Below are positions 54,171-63,436 of a stretch of 64,000 nucleotides of DNA, in pieces. A program made the position numbers and the translations under genes. This stretch comes from Phycisphaerae bacterium (GTDB lineage Bacteria > Planctomycetota > Phycisphaerae > Sedimentisphaerales > Anaerohalosphaeraceae). The notes below the pieces were generated by a model. The model had not been told where the DNA came from. It saw only the letters and a list, made by a program, of their open reading frames with translations, and ran no database searches. Where the stretch lies: NCBI GenBank assembly GCA_014859965.1, contig JACZKQ010000048.1:19479-83478 (forward strand), read 5' to 3'. Each line of letters starts with the position of its first letter. The first letter of the stretch is position 1.

Positions 54171-54270
54171 CGGCAGGTGAGCAAACGCTTTCTGTTCGTT
54201 TGCCGACATCGGCTTCAACTGCGGGGCGCAGGACGCACCGTCATCTCGCCTGACATGGTTTCAGTTTTCG

Positions 54271-54299
54271 TTGAATTGCCCTCTGCAAGGGGTTATAAT
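54271..54299 (+). promoter_or_regulatory. Sigma70-type promoter of the amino-sugar operon
   Basis: TTGAAT (54271-54276) and a perfect TATAAT (54294-54299) are separated by 17 bases. The predicted start near 54306 is about 43 bases before the first ATG at 54349. Confidence 0.65.
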
Positions 54300-54348
54300 A
54301 CAGTCCAACGTATTTCGAAGATGCCGATCTATTTAGAGGGAAGCGTTT

Positions 54349-55743
54349 ATGGCCAATCAGTTCACGCGCAGAGATTTTCTGAAAACGGGCACGGCGGCAG
54401 GCCTTGGCATGGCGGCCGGCAGTGCGGTTTTGACAGGATGCACCGAAGCGGCCACCCGGCCCGGAAGTGCAGGCATGATTGGATACGACCCCGGCCCCAA
54501 GGATCTCATAAAGGTCGGCTTCGTCGGCATCGGCAACATGGGCTCCGGGCACGTCAACAATTTACTCAGGATCGAGGGCTGTCGCATCGCGGCCGTCTGC
54601 GATATCCGCCCCGAACGCGTTAAATGGGCGAAAGAAGCCGTGGTCAATGCGCGGTTTCCCGAGCCGACCGGCTATGTGGGCGGCGATCTGGAATTCGAGC
54701 GAATGTGCGCCGAAGAAGATCTGGACCTGGTCTACAATGCAGCGCCTTGGCGATGGCACACACCCATCTGCCTGGCCGCGATGAAAAACGGAAAACACGC
54801 CGCTTCGGAAGTCAATATTGCGCTTTCCGTAGAGGAGTGCTGGAAACTTGTCGAAACTTCCGAGCAGACCAAGAAGCACTGTGTCATGCAGGAAAACTGC
54901 TGCTATGACAACACGGAGATGGTTGTCCTGAATATGATCCAGCAGGGACTGTTCGGTGAGATCATGCACGGCGAGTGCGGGTACCTGCATGATCTCCGCG
55001 GGCTCAAAATTCATCCGACAGCTTACCAGGGCATGTGGCGGCTGCACCAATCGATCCTTCGTGACGGCAACCTGTACCCCACGCACGGCATCGGGCCGAT
55101 GGCATGGTGCATGGACATCAACCGCGGCGATGCGTTCGACACGCTCGTCTCTATGTCCACTAAATCCATCGGCTTGAACGATTTCGCCGAAAAGAAATAC
55201 ACCGACGCCACGAACGACAAAGACAAGGCCTTTTACGGCCAGTGGCGAAATCAGAAATATGCACTTGGCGACGTGAATATCACGTTGATCAAGACAAAAA
55301 AAGGCAAGACCATCATCTGCAAACACGATACGAACCTGCCCCGCCCGTACAGCCGTGATTTTCTCGTCCAGGGCTCAAAGGGCCTGGTCCGCAAGTATCC
55401 CACCGAGGTCCTGCACATCGAAGGGCTTAGCCAGGGGCATAACTGGGAAGAGATGAAGGCTTACAAGGAAAAGTACGAGCACCCCGTTTGGAAAGCCACA
55501 AAAGAAAAAGCCAAAGGCGCCGGGCACGGCGGCATGGACTTCATCGAGGACTATCGTCTGATCACCGCGCTCCGCAAAGGCGTCTGCCCGGACATTGACG
55601 TTTACGATTCGGTGGCGTGGAGCGCGATCATCCCGCTCAGCGAAGAATCCATCAACAAGGGCAGTGCGCCGGTTAAGTTCCCGGACTTTACCCGGGGATC
55701 GTGGAAGGACACGCGGCCGCTGGGCGTTTCGCAATGGCTTTAA
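54349..55743 (+). CDS. GH109-type NAD-dependent alpha-N-acetylgalactosaminidase, Tat-exported
   Basis: A 464-residue protein with a Tat leader (TRRDFLKTGTAAGLGMAAGS) that ends in a possible lipobox (LTGC). The Rossmann domain starts IKVGFVGIGNMGSGH. The usual Gfo/Idh EKP motif is replaced by SEVNIALSVEECW. The segments EIMHGECGYLHDLRGLK, NLYPTHGIGPMAW, GAGHGGMDFI and VYDSVAWSAIIPLSEESI follow the GH109 alpha-N-acetylgalactosaminidase pattern closely. GH109 enzymes bind NAD tightly and remove terminal GalNAc by an oxidation-elimination-reduction cycle. The family call is from recalled sequence similarity; activity is inferred. First gene of the amino-sugar operon. Confidence 0.85.
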   Translation: MANQFTRRDFLKTGTAAGLGMAAGSAVLTGCTEAATRPGSAGMIGYDPGPKDLIKVGFVGIGNMGSGHVNNLLRIEGCRIAAVCDIRPERVKWAKEAVVNARFPEPTGYVGGDLEFERMCAEEDLDLVYNAAPWRWHTPICLAAMKNGKHAASEVNIALSVEECWKLVETSEQTKKHCVMQENCCYDNTEMVVLNMIQQGLFGEIMHGECGYLHDLRGLKIHPTAYQGMWRLHQSILRDGNLYPTHGIGPMAWCMDINRGDAFDTLVSMSTKSIGLNDFAEKKYTDATNDKDKAFYGQWRNQKYALGDVNITLIKTKKGKTIICKHDTNLPRPYSRDFLVQGSKGLVRKYPTEVLHIEGLSQGHNWEEMKAYKEKYEHPVWKATKEKAKGAGHGGMDFIEDYRLITALRKGVCPDIDVYDSVAWSAIIPLSEESINKGSAPVKFPDFTRGSWKDTRPLGVSQWL

Positions 55744-55768
55744 GGATACGTCCCGCTAAGGATTGACA

Positions 55769-56677
55769 ATGAAGCCGACGTTACTGATTCTCGCCGCCGG
55801 AATGGGGAGCCGATACGGCGGCCTCAAACAGATCGACCCGGTCGGGCCCAATGGCGAAATCATTATCGACTATTCGATCCATGATGCCCTGCGGGCCGGT
55901 TTCGGCAAGCTGGTGTTCGTCATCCGGCACTATTTCGAAGATGCGTTCAGGGAAAAGATCGGCAACAAATTCAACGGCGCTGTCGAAACGGCGTACGCGT
56001 ATCAGGAAATGGACTCCGAGATCGGCAATTTCAAATTGCCCGCCGATCGCGAAAAACCCTGGGGAACGGGCCATGCCATTCTCGTGGGAAAAAATGTCAT
56101 TAATGATCCCTTTGCGGTCATCAATGCAGACGACTATTACGGCATCGATTCCTTCAAGGTAATGGCGGATTTCCTCCGCGGCGATCGCATCTCGCCTGCG
56201 GAGTATGCGATGGCGGGGTTCACACTGGGCAACACGTTAAGCGACCATGGCGCGGTCGCCCGCGGTGTCTGTCGGTGCGACGAGCGGGGATACCTGCAGG
56301 AGATCATCGAGCGGACCGCCATTGAGAAGAACGGCAATGCCGCACGATATATCGATCAGGCCGGCGTATCGCATGCCCTCACCGGCAACGAGATCGTATC
56401 CATGAACCTCTGGGGCTTTCATCCGTCGTTCTTCGACCATCTTTCGCAGGGGTTTGCGCGGTTTCTTGAACAGCAAGGTCACGATGCCCGGGCGGAGATG
56501 TTCATCACACTGATCATCGATGACCTGATCAAGCGTCATAAGGCCGCCGTGAACGTGCTGCCGACCCACGACAGGTGGTTCGGCGTCACCTACAGAAATG
56601 ACATGCCGATCGCTCGCCGCCGTATTGCCGAGTTGATCGACGCAGGGACTTATCCGCGGAGACTCTGGCAGACATAA
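55769..56677 (+). CDS. Sugar-phosphate nucleotidyltransferase
   Basis: The ATG at 55769 has AAGGA about 7 bases upstream and gives 302 residues. The NTP-transferase signature is LILAAGMGSRYGGLKQ, and the metal Asp appears in VINADDYYGID. GHAILVGKNV and GVTYRNDMPIARRRI follow family patterns. It couples a sugar 1-phosphate to a nucleotide. Downstream of a GH109 gene and one base ahead of a hexosamine 1-kinase-like gene, UTP plus GalNAc-1-P or GlcNAc-1-P are the likely substrates, by context only. Confidence 0.85.
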   Translation: MKPTLLILAAGMGSRYGGLKQIDPVGPNGEIIIDYSIHDALRAGFGKLVFVIRHYFEDAFREKIGNKFNGAVETAYAYQEMDSEIGNFKLPADREKPWGTGHAILVGKNVINDPFAVINADDYYGIDSFKVMADFLRGDRISPAEYAMAGFTLGNTLSDHGAVARGVCRCDERGYLQEIIERTAIEKNGNAARYIDQAGVSHALTGNEIVSMNLWGFHPSFFDHLSQGFARFLEQQGHDARAEMFITLIIDDLIKRHKAAVNVLPTHDRWFGVTYRNDMPIARRRIAELIDAGTYPRRLWQT

Positions 56678-57786
56678 TGGAACACGACATTCGATCAATT
56701 GCGTCACAGTTTCAGCTTGACGGGGCACTCGTCGACACCGGCCCCCTGGGCAGCGGACACATTAACGATACGTACGGCCTGACATGCAGGGCCGGCGAAC
56801 GCACGTCCCGTTATGTTCTGCAGCGCATCAATCACCAGGTCTTTACCGATCCTGTCGCCATGATGGACAACATCCGCCGCGTAACCGCACATATTCAACA
56901 AACGCTTACCAATCAAGGATCACATCTGGCGTCCCGACAACTTACGGTCGTAGGCACTCACGATGACGCCGCAGTGTTCCGGTGTGAGCTGGGCAATTAT
57001 TGGAGAGTATACAACCGCATTGAAAACGCCGTCACGTACGATATACTCGAATCCCCCAAACTGGCCCGCGAAGCCGCCTCGATGTTCGGGGGGTTTCAGC
57101 GCATGCTGACCGATCTGCCGGGGCCCCAGCTTCACGAGACCATCGTCGATTTTCACACCACGCCCAAACGATTGAAGGCGTTCCAGGCTGTGCTGGCGCG
57201 AGATCCGGAGAACCGCGCCGCCGACTGTCGGGCGGAAATCGATTTCATCGCAGAAAATGCCGAAATCTGCGGCACCTTGCTCGCACATGTGGACACCGGC
57301 GAGATCCCCCTGCGCATCACCCACAACGACACCAAGATTAACAACGTCATGATCGACGACGATACGCACACGGGGGTGTGCGTGATCGACCTGGACACGG
57401 TCATGCCGGGCCTTTCCTTGTATGATTTCGGCGATATGGTGCGAACGGCGACGAATCCCGCCGATGAAGACGAGCGGAACTTGTCAAAGGTCATCATGCG
57501 AATGGACATGTTCGAGATGATAACCGAAGGGTTCGTCCGGCAAACGCACTCATTTCTGACGCCGACAGAAAGAAAATACCTGACCTTTGCCGGTAAACTC
57601 ATTACATTCGAACAGATGATGCGGTTCTGCAGCGACCATTTGGCCGGCGACGTCTACTATAAGATACACCGGCTGGGGCACAATCTCGACCGCGCCCGAA
57701 CGCAGATGAAACTGATGCAGTCGATCATCTCGCAGGAAGACAGGATGAACGCTCTGGTCGATTCGGTTTTTGACCGGTTAGCCTGA
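56677..57786 (+). CDS. nahK: N-acetylhexosamine 1-kinase-like phosphotransferase
   Basis: A 369-residue APH-fold kinase whose ATG overlaps the previous stop by one base. The nucleotide loop is PLGSGHINDTYGL, then RYVLQRINHQVFTDPVAMM. The catalytic HxD-type loop is ITHNDTKINNVMIDD and the metal loop VCVIDLDTVMPG. These resemble the N-acetylhexosamine 1-kinase (NahK/LnpB) of the bifidobacterial lacto-N-biose pathway, which phosphorylates GlcNAc or GalNAc at C1. Generic aminoglycoside phosphotransferase is the fallback. The operon supports the kinase role. Confidence 0.78.
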   Translation: MEHDIRSIASQFQLDGALVDTGPLGSGHINDTYGLTCRAGERTSRYVLQRINHQVFTDPVAMMDNIRRVTAHIQQTLTNQGSHLASRQLTVVGTHDDAAVFRCELGNYWRVYNRIENAVTYDILESPKLAREAASMFGGFQRMLTDLPGPQLHETIVDFHTTPKRLKAFQAVLARDPENRAADCRAEIDFIAENAEICGTLLAHVDTGEIPLRITHNDTKINNVMIDDDTHTGVCVIDLDTVMPGLSLYDFGDMVRTATNPADEDERNLSKVIMRMDMFEMITEGFVRQTHSFLTPTERKYLTFAGKLITFEQMMRFCSDHLAGDVYYKIHRLGHNLDRARTQMKLMQSIISQEDRMNALVDSVFDRLA

Positions 57787-57815
57787 TATCGAACACTTAT
57801 CTCAGGAGCATTTTC

Positions 57816-58736
57816 ATGCGGATTCTGGTCACCGGCGGAGCCGGATTCATCGGCAGTCACATTGTCGAACATTTCTGCAACATCGCCGAGGTGCGCGTGC
57901 TGGACAACCTTCGCAGCGGCTACGGTGACAATATAGCTAAGTTCAATGTGGAGTTCATCGAAGGGTCCGTCTGCGATCGGCCGACTGTCAAGCGAGCGGT
58001 TCAGGGAGTGGACTACGTGTTTCACCTCGCCGCAATGATCAGTGTGCCCGAATCAATGGATAAACCTCTCGAATGTGTCGAAATTAATACGACAGGCACG
58101 CTGAACGTGCTCAAGGAAGCCGCGCGAGCGGGTGTCAAGAAACTGTGCTTTAGTTCCTCGGCCGCCAACTATGGCGACAATCCGACCGTGCCCAAGATCG
58201 AAACCATGCTGCCGGAGCCCAAGAGTCCTTATGCTGTGACGAAACTTGACGGCGAATACTACAGCCGGATATTCCACGACGAAGGATGGCTCAAAACCGC
58301 CTGTATGCGATATTTCAACGTCTTCGGCCCGCGCCAGGACCCGAAGAGCCAGTATGCGGCGGCAGTCCCCATATTCATCCACAGGGCGATTCGCAATGAA
58401 CCGATCATGATCTTCGGCGACGGGACGCAGACGCGCGATTTCATCTTCGTGAAGGACATAGTCGCCGCCAACGTGTACATGGCGACGCATGAAAATGTCA
58501 CCGGCGTGTACAATGTCGCCTACGGCCGGCGGCAGACAATCCGAGAAGTCGCCGAGAAAATCATCGAGCTGACAGACTCCACTTCAAAAATCGAATACGC
58601 ACCGCCGCGGCCCGGCGATGTCAAACATTCCCAGGCGAACATCGACAAACTGCTCGCAGCCGGTTTCGTTCCCGGCGGCGACTTTGAGGAAGGATTGCGA
58701 CAGACCATCGCGTTCTTCAGGAGCAACACCCGATAA
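57816..58736 (+). CDS. UDP-sugar 4-epimerase (UDP-GlcNAc/GalNAc type)
   Basis: A 306-residue extended SDR with AGGAG 8 bases before the ATG. Seen: NAD motif GGAGFIGSHIV, SSSAANYGDNP, catalytic SPYAVTKLDGEYY (YxxxK) and the substrate segment RYFNVFGPRQDPKSQYAAAV. RQDP followed by YAAxxP resembles WbpP/Gne-like UDP-GlcNAc 4-epimerases. It would convert UDP-GalNAc and UDP-GlcNAc. UDP-glucose use cannot be excluded. The 29-base gap and same strand place it in the amino-sugar operon. Confidence 0.82.
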   Translation: MRILVTGGAGFIGSHIVEHFCNIAEVRVLDNLRSGYGDNIAKFNVEFIEGSVCDRPTVKRAVQGVDYVFHLAAMISVPESMDKPLECVEINTTGTLNVLKEAARAGVKKLCFSSSAANYGDNPTVPKIETMLPEPKSPYAVTKLDGEYYSRIFHDEGWLKTACMRYFNVFGPRQDPKSQYAAAVPIFIHRAIRNEPIMIFGDGTQTRDFIFVKDIVAANVYMATHENVTGVYNVAYGRRQTIREVAEKIIELTDSTSKIEYAPPRPGDVKHSQANIDKLLAAGFVPGGDFEEGLRQTIAFFRSNTR

Positions 58737-58765
58737 TTCACATGAGGCGTTGAAGGAGCACATTC

Positions 58766-60574
58766 ATGGCGTTACAAATGATCGATTGGCTCATCGTGGC
58801 GGCTTTCTTTGCCGTCATTCTATTGGTGGGAGTGCTTGTTTCCAAGCGCGCCGGCAGCAGTTCCGCCGAATACTTTCTCGGCGGCCGGAGCATGCCCTGG
58901 TGGCTGCTCGGGATTTCGATGGTCGCAACGACTTTTTCCACCGACACGCCGAATCTCGTCACCGATATCGTGCGCAATGACGGCGTCAGCGGCAACTGGC
59001 TGTGGTGGGCGTTTCTTTTGACCGGAATGCTGACCGTGTTCGTCTACGCCAAACTGTGGCGGCGGTCCAGCGTGATGACGGATATCGAATTTTATGAAAT
59101 CCGCTACAGCGGCCGCCCGGCAGCGTTTTTGCGGGCGTTCCGGGCGATCTACCTCGGCGTCTTTTTCAACGTAATGATCATGGGCGCGGTCTCTCTGGCG
59201 GCGATCAAGATCGGCGGCGTGCTGCTCAACTACTCGCCGATGAAGACTATTCTCGTGGCGATGGTCGTCACGGTCGTCTATTGCGGTCTGGGGGGTATCC
59301 GGTCGGTGCTGATAACCGATTTTATCCTTTTCACCTTTGCCATGTTCGGGGCGGTCACCGCCGCAGTGGTCGCGTGCCGTCTGCCGGAGGTCGGCGGACT
59401 TGCCGGCCTGTTCAGTCATCCCAACGTGGCCGACAAGCTCAGCCTCATTCCCGTGATCAGGACCGACCAGGGCTTCAAGTTCCTCGATACGTTTGTTCCC
59501 GTCATGCTCATCCCCATCGCCGTGCAATGGTGGAGCGTGTGGTACCCGGGAGCCGAACCGGGCGGCGGCGGCTACCTGGTCCAGCGGATGCTTTCGGCAA
59601 AAAATGAGAAGAATGCGATGGGGGCGACACTGCTTTTTAACGCCTGCCACTATGCCCTCCGCCCGTGGCCATGGATACTGGTGGCTTTGGCGTCGCTGAT
59701 CGTATTTCCCGATCTGGCGTCGATCAAGGCGACTTTTCCGCACGTAGCCGACAATATTCTCAAGGATGACATTGCATACCCGGCCATGTTGACTTTTTTG
59801 AAGCCCGGCTTCATGGGCGTGGTCGTCGCGTCGCTGATCGCCGCCTACATGTCGACGATGGCGTCGCACCTGAACTGGGGGTCCTCTTACATCGTCAACG
59901 ATTTCTACCGACGATTTTTCAATCCGCAGGCCACGGAGCGAAAGCTGGTGTTTGTCGGCCGGGCCTCCACCATCGGTTTGATGGCCTTAGCGGGCGTCAT
60001 TGCCCTGTGGCTGGAAAATGCCCTCCAGGCGTTCCATATCCTGCTGCAGATCGGCGCGGGCACAGGGCTGATTTTCATCCTCAGATGGTTCTGGTGGCGC
60101 ATCAATGCCTGGACCGAAATCACGGGGATGGTCGTATCATTTGCCGTCGCCCTGTACATTGAGGTCATTTACCCAAAGCTGGGGTATGCTGTTCTGCCGT
60201 CGTACATGAAACTGATCATCGGTGTGTCCATCACGACGGTCAGTTGGCTGATTGTTACGCTGCTGACCCGACCGGCCGACGACAAGACCCTGCGGGCATT
60301 CTACCGGTTGGTACGGCCGGGCGGCAACGGTTGGAAGTCCGTGCTTGCCAGAGCAGCGCAGGACGGTGATCCAATCGTGCATACGGCCACTGAAGGTGAC
60401 CTGCCGCGAGGTATCCTCTGTATGGTAGTGGGCTGCATGGCGGTTTACAGCGCCGTCTTTTCGGCGGGCTACTTTCTCTACGGCAGCATGCTCTACGGCA
60501 GCATCTTCGCGGCAGCGGCCGCAGTGGCGGTGATCTTCCTGGCATCGATCTGGGGTAAACTGGAGATGAAGTAG
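58766..60574 (+). CDS. Sodium:solute symporter (SSS family)
   Basis: A 602-residue membrane protein with about 14 predicted helices and a GGAG site before the ATG. The SSS signature region is SSAEYFLGGRSMPWWLLGIS, followed by STDTPNLVTDIV and, later, GVVVASLIAAYMSTMASHLN. The family imports sugars, amino acids and other solutes with Na+. Its place between the epimerase and two Tat proteins suggests uptake of the amino sugar released by the GH109 enzyme. Confidence 0.92.
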   Translation: MALQMIDWLIVAAFFAVILLVGVLVSKRAGSSSAEYFLGGRSMPWWLLGISMVATTFSTDTPNLVTDIVRNDGVSGNWLWWAFLLTGMLTVFVYAKLWRRSSVMTDIEFYEIRYSGRPAAFLRAFRAIYLGVFFNVMIMGAVSLAAIKIGGVLLNYSPMKTILVAMVVTVVYCGLGGIRSVLITDFILFTFAMFGAVTAAVVACRLPEVGGLAGLFSHPNVADKLSLIPVIRTDQGFKFLDTFVPVMLIPIAVQWWSVWYPGAEPGGGGYLVQRMLSAKNEKNAMGATLLFNACHYALRPWPWILVALASLIVFPDLASIKATFPHVADNILKDDIAYPAMLTFLKPGFMGVVVASLIAAYMSTMASHLNWGSSYIVNDFYRRFFNPQATERKLVFVGRASTIGLMALAGVIALWLENALQAFHILLQIGAGTGLIFILRWFWWRINAWTEITGMVVSFAVALYIEVIYPKLGYAVLPSYMKLIIGVSITTVSWLIVTLLTRPADDKTLRAFYRLVRPGGNGWKSVLARAAQDGDPIVHTATEGDLPRGILCMVVGCMAVYSAVFSAGYFLYGSMLYGSIFAAAAAVAVIFLASIWGKLEMK

Positions 60575-60629
60575 CCGCTCGACCGAGTATGGGTAAAGAC
60601 GGACGCATAGAAAGGGCGAGGAGAAGATT

Positions 60630-62057
60630 ATGCTGAGAAAGAAGGCAAGGCGGGAAAGAGTAAAAACTACCGTTCTATCGCGACGGAGGTTCCTGCGGGG
60701 CCTGGCGGCCGGGGCGGCGATGACCCTCGTTCCGCGGCGGGTGCTGGGAGGTGCGGGGCACGTTGCGCCAAGCGACAAGACGACGATAGCGTGCATCGGC
60801 ATGGGCGGGCAGGGCCACGTCAATTTGTTCAACCTTCTGCAGTTGCAGGATGTACAGGTGGTCGCAGTATGCGACGTTCATCGCGAAGGAAGCGGCTACA
60901 TCTCATGGGACTGGATGGAGGGCAAGGAGCAGAAGATGGGCGGCCGCGAGCCTGCCCGGCGGCTGGTTGACAGGCACTACGCCGGGCAGCGCAGCGAGGG
61001 CCAGTACGAAGGGTGCAGGGCCTATGCCGATTACCGCGAGCTGTTGGATCGCGAGGATGTCGACGCCGTTGTGGTGGCCACGCCGGACCACACACACGCA
61101 GTGATCACCTTGGCGGCGATCCGACGCGGCAAGCACGTCTACTGCGAAAAGCCGCTGGCCTATACGGTCGACGAGACGCGGCGGATTGCGGTGGCGGCGA
61201 GAGAAAAGAAGGTGGCCACGCAGTTGGGCAACCAGGGACAGGCATCGGAGGAGGCACGCCTGGTGCAGGAGTATTTGCTGGATGGGGCGATTGGGTCGGT
61301 GCGAGAGGTTCATATTACGGTTGGGGAGCCGTTTTGGGCACGGCCGGCCTGGGGGACGCAGCCGCCGGAGAGGCCGCCTGTGCCGGAGGGGCTGGATTGG
61401 GATTTGTGGTTAGGGCCGGCGCCCCAGCGGCCGTATCATCCGGCGTACCATCCGTGGACGTGGCGGGATTGGCGGGACTTCGGGACAGGCATGTTGGGGG
61501 ATATGGGCTGCCACAAGCTCTCGACGGTGTTCAAGGCGTTGAAGTTGGAGCATCCGGTGAGCGTGGAGGGGTCTTGTGCGGAAATCGGACCGGACGTCAA
61601 CGCCCGCGTGTTCGAGGTTGCGTGGGAATTCCCGGCGCGGGGCGATATGCCGCCGGTGACGCTCCGCTGGTTCGGCGGAGGCAAGCAGCCCCCCCGGCCG
61701 GAGGGCCTGGAGGCGGGCCGCGGTATCGGAGGCGACATTTACGTCGGCGACGCAGGGGTGCTGATGGGAAATCGATTGGTACCGGAGACGCGGATGAAGG
61801 CGTATGGTCGGCCGCCGAGGGTGCTGCCGCGCTCGCCGGGGCAGTACCGCGAGTGGGTCGATGCGTGCCGCGGCGGCCCGGCGGCAGGTTCCGACTTTGT
61901 GCAGCACAGCGGCCTTCTCACCGAGACGCCGCTCTTAGGAAACATAGCAATGCGCGCCGGCAAAAAGCTCACATGGGACGGCCCGGCGATGCGCTTCACC
62001 AATGATACGGCCAATGACCGGCTGCGGAGGACGTATCGGGACGGCTGGTCGTTGTAG
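60630..62057 (+). CDS. Tat-exported Gfo/Idh/MocA oxidoreductase
   Basis: A 475-residue protein with GGCGAGGAG before the ATG. The Tat leader is LSRRRFLRGLAAGAAMTLVP. The Rossmann domain starts TIACIGMGGQGHVN; the dinucleotide motif EKPLAYTVDETRRI and the GNQGQASEEARLVQEYL segment are typical of Planctomycete Gfo/Idh proteins. It has the standard EKP motif, unlike the GH109 protein at the operon start, so it probably acts on a different sugar derivative. Base use in the second half is more G-rich than in its neighbours. Confidence 0.9.
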   Translation: MLRKKARRERVKTTVLSRRRFLRGLAAGAAMTLVPRRVLGGAGHVAPSDKTTIACIGMGGQGHVNLFNLLQLQDVQVVAVCDVHREGSGYISWDWMEGKEQKMGGREPARRLVDRHYAGQRSEGQYEGCRAYADYRELLDREDVDAVVVATPDHTHAVITLAAIRRGKHVYCEKPLAYTVDETRRIAVAAREKKVATQLGNQGQASEEARLVQEYLLDGAIGSVREVHITVGEPFWARPAWGTQPPERPPVPEGLDWDLWLGPAPQRPYHPAYHPWTWRDWRDFGTGMLGDMGCHKLSTVFKALKLEHPVSVEGSCAEIGPDVNARVFEVAWEFPARGDMPPVTLRWFGGGKQPPRPEGLEAGRGIGGDIYVGDAGVLMGNRLVPETRMKAYGRPPRVLPRSPGQYREWVDACRGGPAAGSDFVQHSGLLTETPLLGNIAMRAGKKLTWDGPAMRFTNDTANDRLRRTYRDGWSL

Positions 62058-62099
62058 CGGACAGAACATAAACCTCAGATGAAGGGAGGGATTGATACT

Positions 62100-63050
62100 A
62101 TGAGCGAGGTGCGGATAACACGGCGTGAGGCGCTGCGGACTGGGGCCGGTTTGGTGTCAATGGCGGGTGCAGCGAGTTCGCTGGCCGGGCCTGCTGCGAA
62201 ACGGGCAGGCGATTTGACGATCGGCATGGCGACGAATGACTTTCGCGGGCACACCAATGCGCGGCTTGCCAGGGAGTTGGCAGCGGAAGGCGTGCATACG
62301 GTGCAGTTATTCCTGACGCAGACGGACAGCAACTACTGGCGGTATAACGGGCGGAACGACGTGTCGGACCTGAAGGAGGGTCGTTGCCGTGAAATCGCGG
62401 ACAGCTACCGCTCGGCCGGAGTTTCGATCCACAGCATCGGGGTATATACCAACCTCATCCATCCCGACGAGGCGGAGCGGAAGGCAAACCTGGCGTATTT
62501 CGAGGCGATGATGCAGGTCGGGGCGCACATGAAGGTCAACGTCTTTATCACCGAAGCAGGGCACTATTACGACGCAACCAAACCGGCGCCGCCGGTGGAG
62601 CATCATTTTCAGGAGGAGGTCTGGAAGCAGATGGTGGCCACGGGGCGGGAGCTGGCCGCGATGGCCGAGCGGTACGACGCCACGGTGCTGTTCGAGCCGT
62701 TTCACCGGCACTTCTTCGCCAGCGCAAAGCGCACACGGCTGTTCCTCGAAGAGATCGGCTCGCGACGGATTCGGGCACTGCTGGACCCAGCCAATCTGTT
62801 GGAGGTCAACGACGTGGCCGAGATGTTCGACCAGTTGGGGCCGTGGCTCGACTGCCTCCACGCCAAGGACCGCAAGCTTCACGTCGACCGCGGCGTGCCG
62901 GCCGGGCAGGGGGACCTGGATTATGCAACGTTTGTCGCGCTGGCCGCCGAACGGACCCCGCACGCACCGCTGATCCTGGAATACGTGGGCGCAGAAAATT
63001 ACCGCCAGGCCCTTGCCCATTTGCGCCATATCATCCGGAAGTCAACGTAA
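62100..63050 (+). CDS. Exported sugar isomerase/epimerase (xylose isomerase-like TIM barrel)
   Basis: From ATG 62100 (GGGAGGG about 9 bases upstream) the protein has 316 residues. A Tat-like leader (ITRREALRTGAGLVSMAGAA) is followed by an AP-endonuclease family 2/xylose isomerase-like TIM barrel: DLTIGMATNDFRGHTNARLA, the metal site ALLDPANLLEVND and the late strand PLILEYVGAEN. Exported members of this family often lie next to Gfo/Idh genes and may act in a shared keto-sugar pathway. The substrate is unknown. Last gene of the operon. Confidence 0.88.
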   Translation: MSEVRITRREALRTGAGLVSMAGAASSLAGPAAKRAGDLTIGMATNDFRGHTNARLARELAAEGVHTVQLFLTQTDSNYWRYNGRNDVSDLKEGRCREIADSYRSAGVSIHSIGVYTNLIHPDEAERKANLAYFEAMMQVGAHMKVNVFITEAGHYYDATKPAPPVEHHFQEEVWKQMVATGRELAAMAERYDATVLFEPFHRHFFASAKRTRLFLEEIGSRRIRALLDPANLLEVNDVAEMFDQLGPWLDCLHAKDRKLHVDRGVPAGQGDLDYATFVALAAERTPHAPLILEYVGAENYRQALAHLRHIIRKST

Positions 63051-63190
63051 ACGCCGACCGATGGAGGCAACGCCATCATTTGCGTATAAACAAAGGCGAC
63101 AAGCCTCTCTCGAACCCACATCCGAAGCTGTGGCTCTTTTCGGTGTTTGGGCAACTTCTCATGCATCGGGGCAGTGGCCGAAAGCGAGAT

Positions 63191-63397
63191 TCATTCCTCG
63201 TCGCCCATGTCGGCCTCGATGTCTTTTTCGAGGCTGTCAAGATGCTCGGCCATGTTCTCTTCAGTGATTTCCTTGTCGGCCTCGGCCTTGAACTGGGCCT
63301 TGGTCTTGAGCGTCTCTTCCGGGGACTTCTTGCAGCCGGTCATGCCGAGGAGAGCGAGACATGCCGCAAGGAGTAATACCGTTAATCGTCGTGCCAT
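63191..63397 (-). CDS. Small lipoprotein, charged
   Basis: A 68-residue protein with AAGGTG 5 bases before the ATG. The signal peptide ends in a clear lipobox (GMTGC), leaving a 46-residue mature part rich in Glu, Lys and Asp that is probably helical (SPEETLKTKAQFKAEADKEI). No family is recognised. It lies 39 bases after a longer charged protein on the same strand, so they may be cotranscribed. Confidence 0.72.
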   Translation of the reverse strand: MARRLTVLLLAACLALLGMTGCKKSPEETLKTKAQFKAEADKEITEENMAEHLDSLEKDIEADMGDEE

Positions 63398-63436
63398 GAG
63401 TTCACCTTATGGAATAGCTGTTGTTGAGTGACGATC

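Noticed and set aside
58820..59869. Antisense frame of 349 codons opposite the symporter gene
   Set aside because: His/Asp/Arg-rich complement of hydrophobic codons; no ribosome site and no known motif.
61013..62005. Overlapping plus-strand frame of 330 codons within the Gfo/Idh gene
   Set aside because: Glycine/arginine-rich out-of-frame reading of a gene with clear Tat and EKP motifs.
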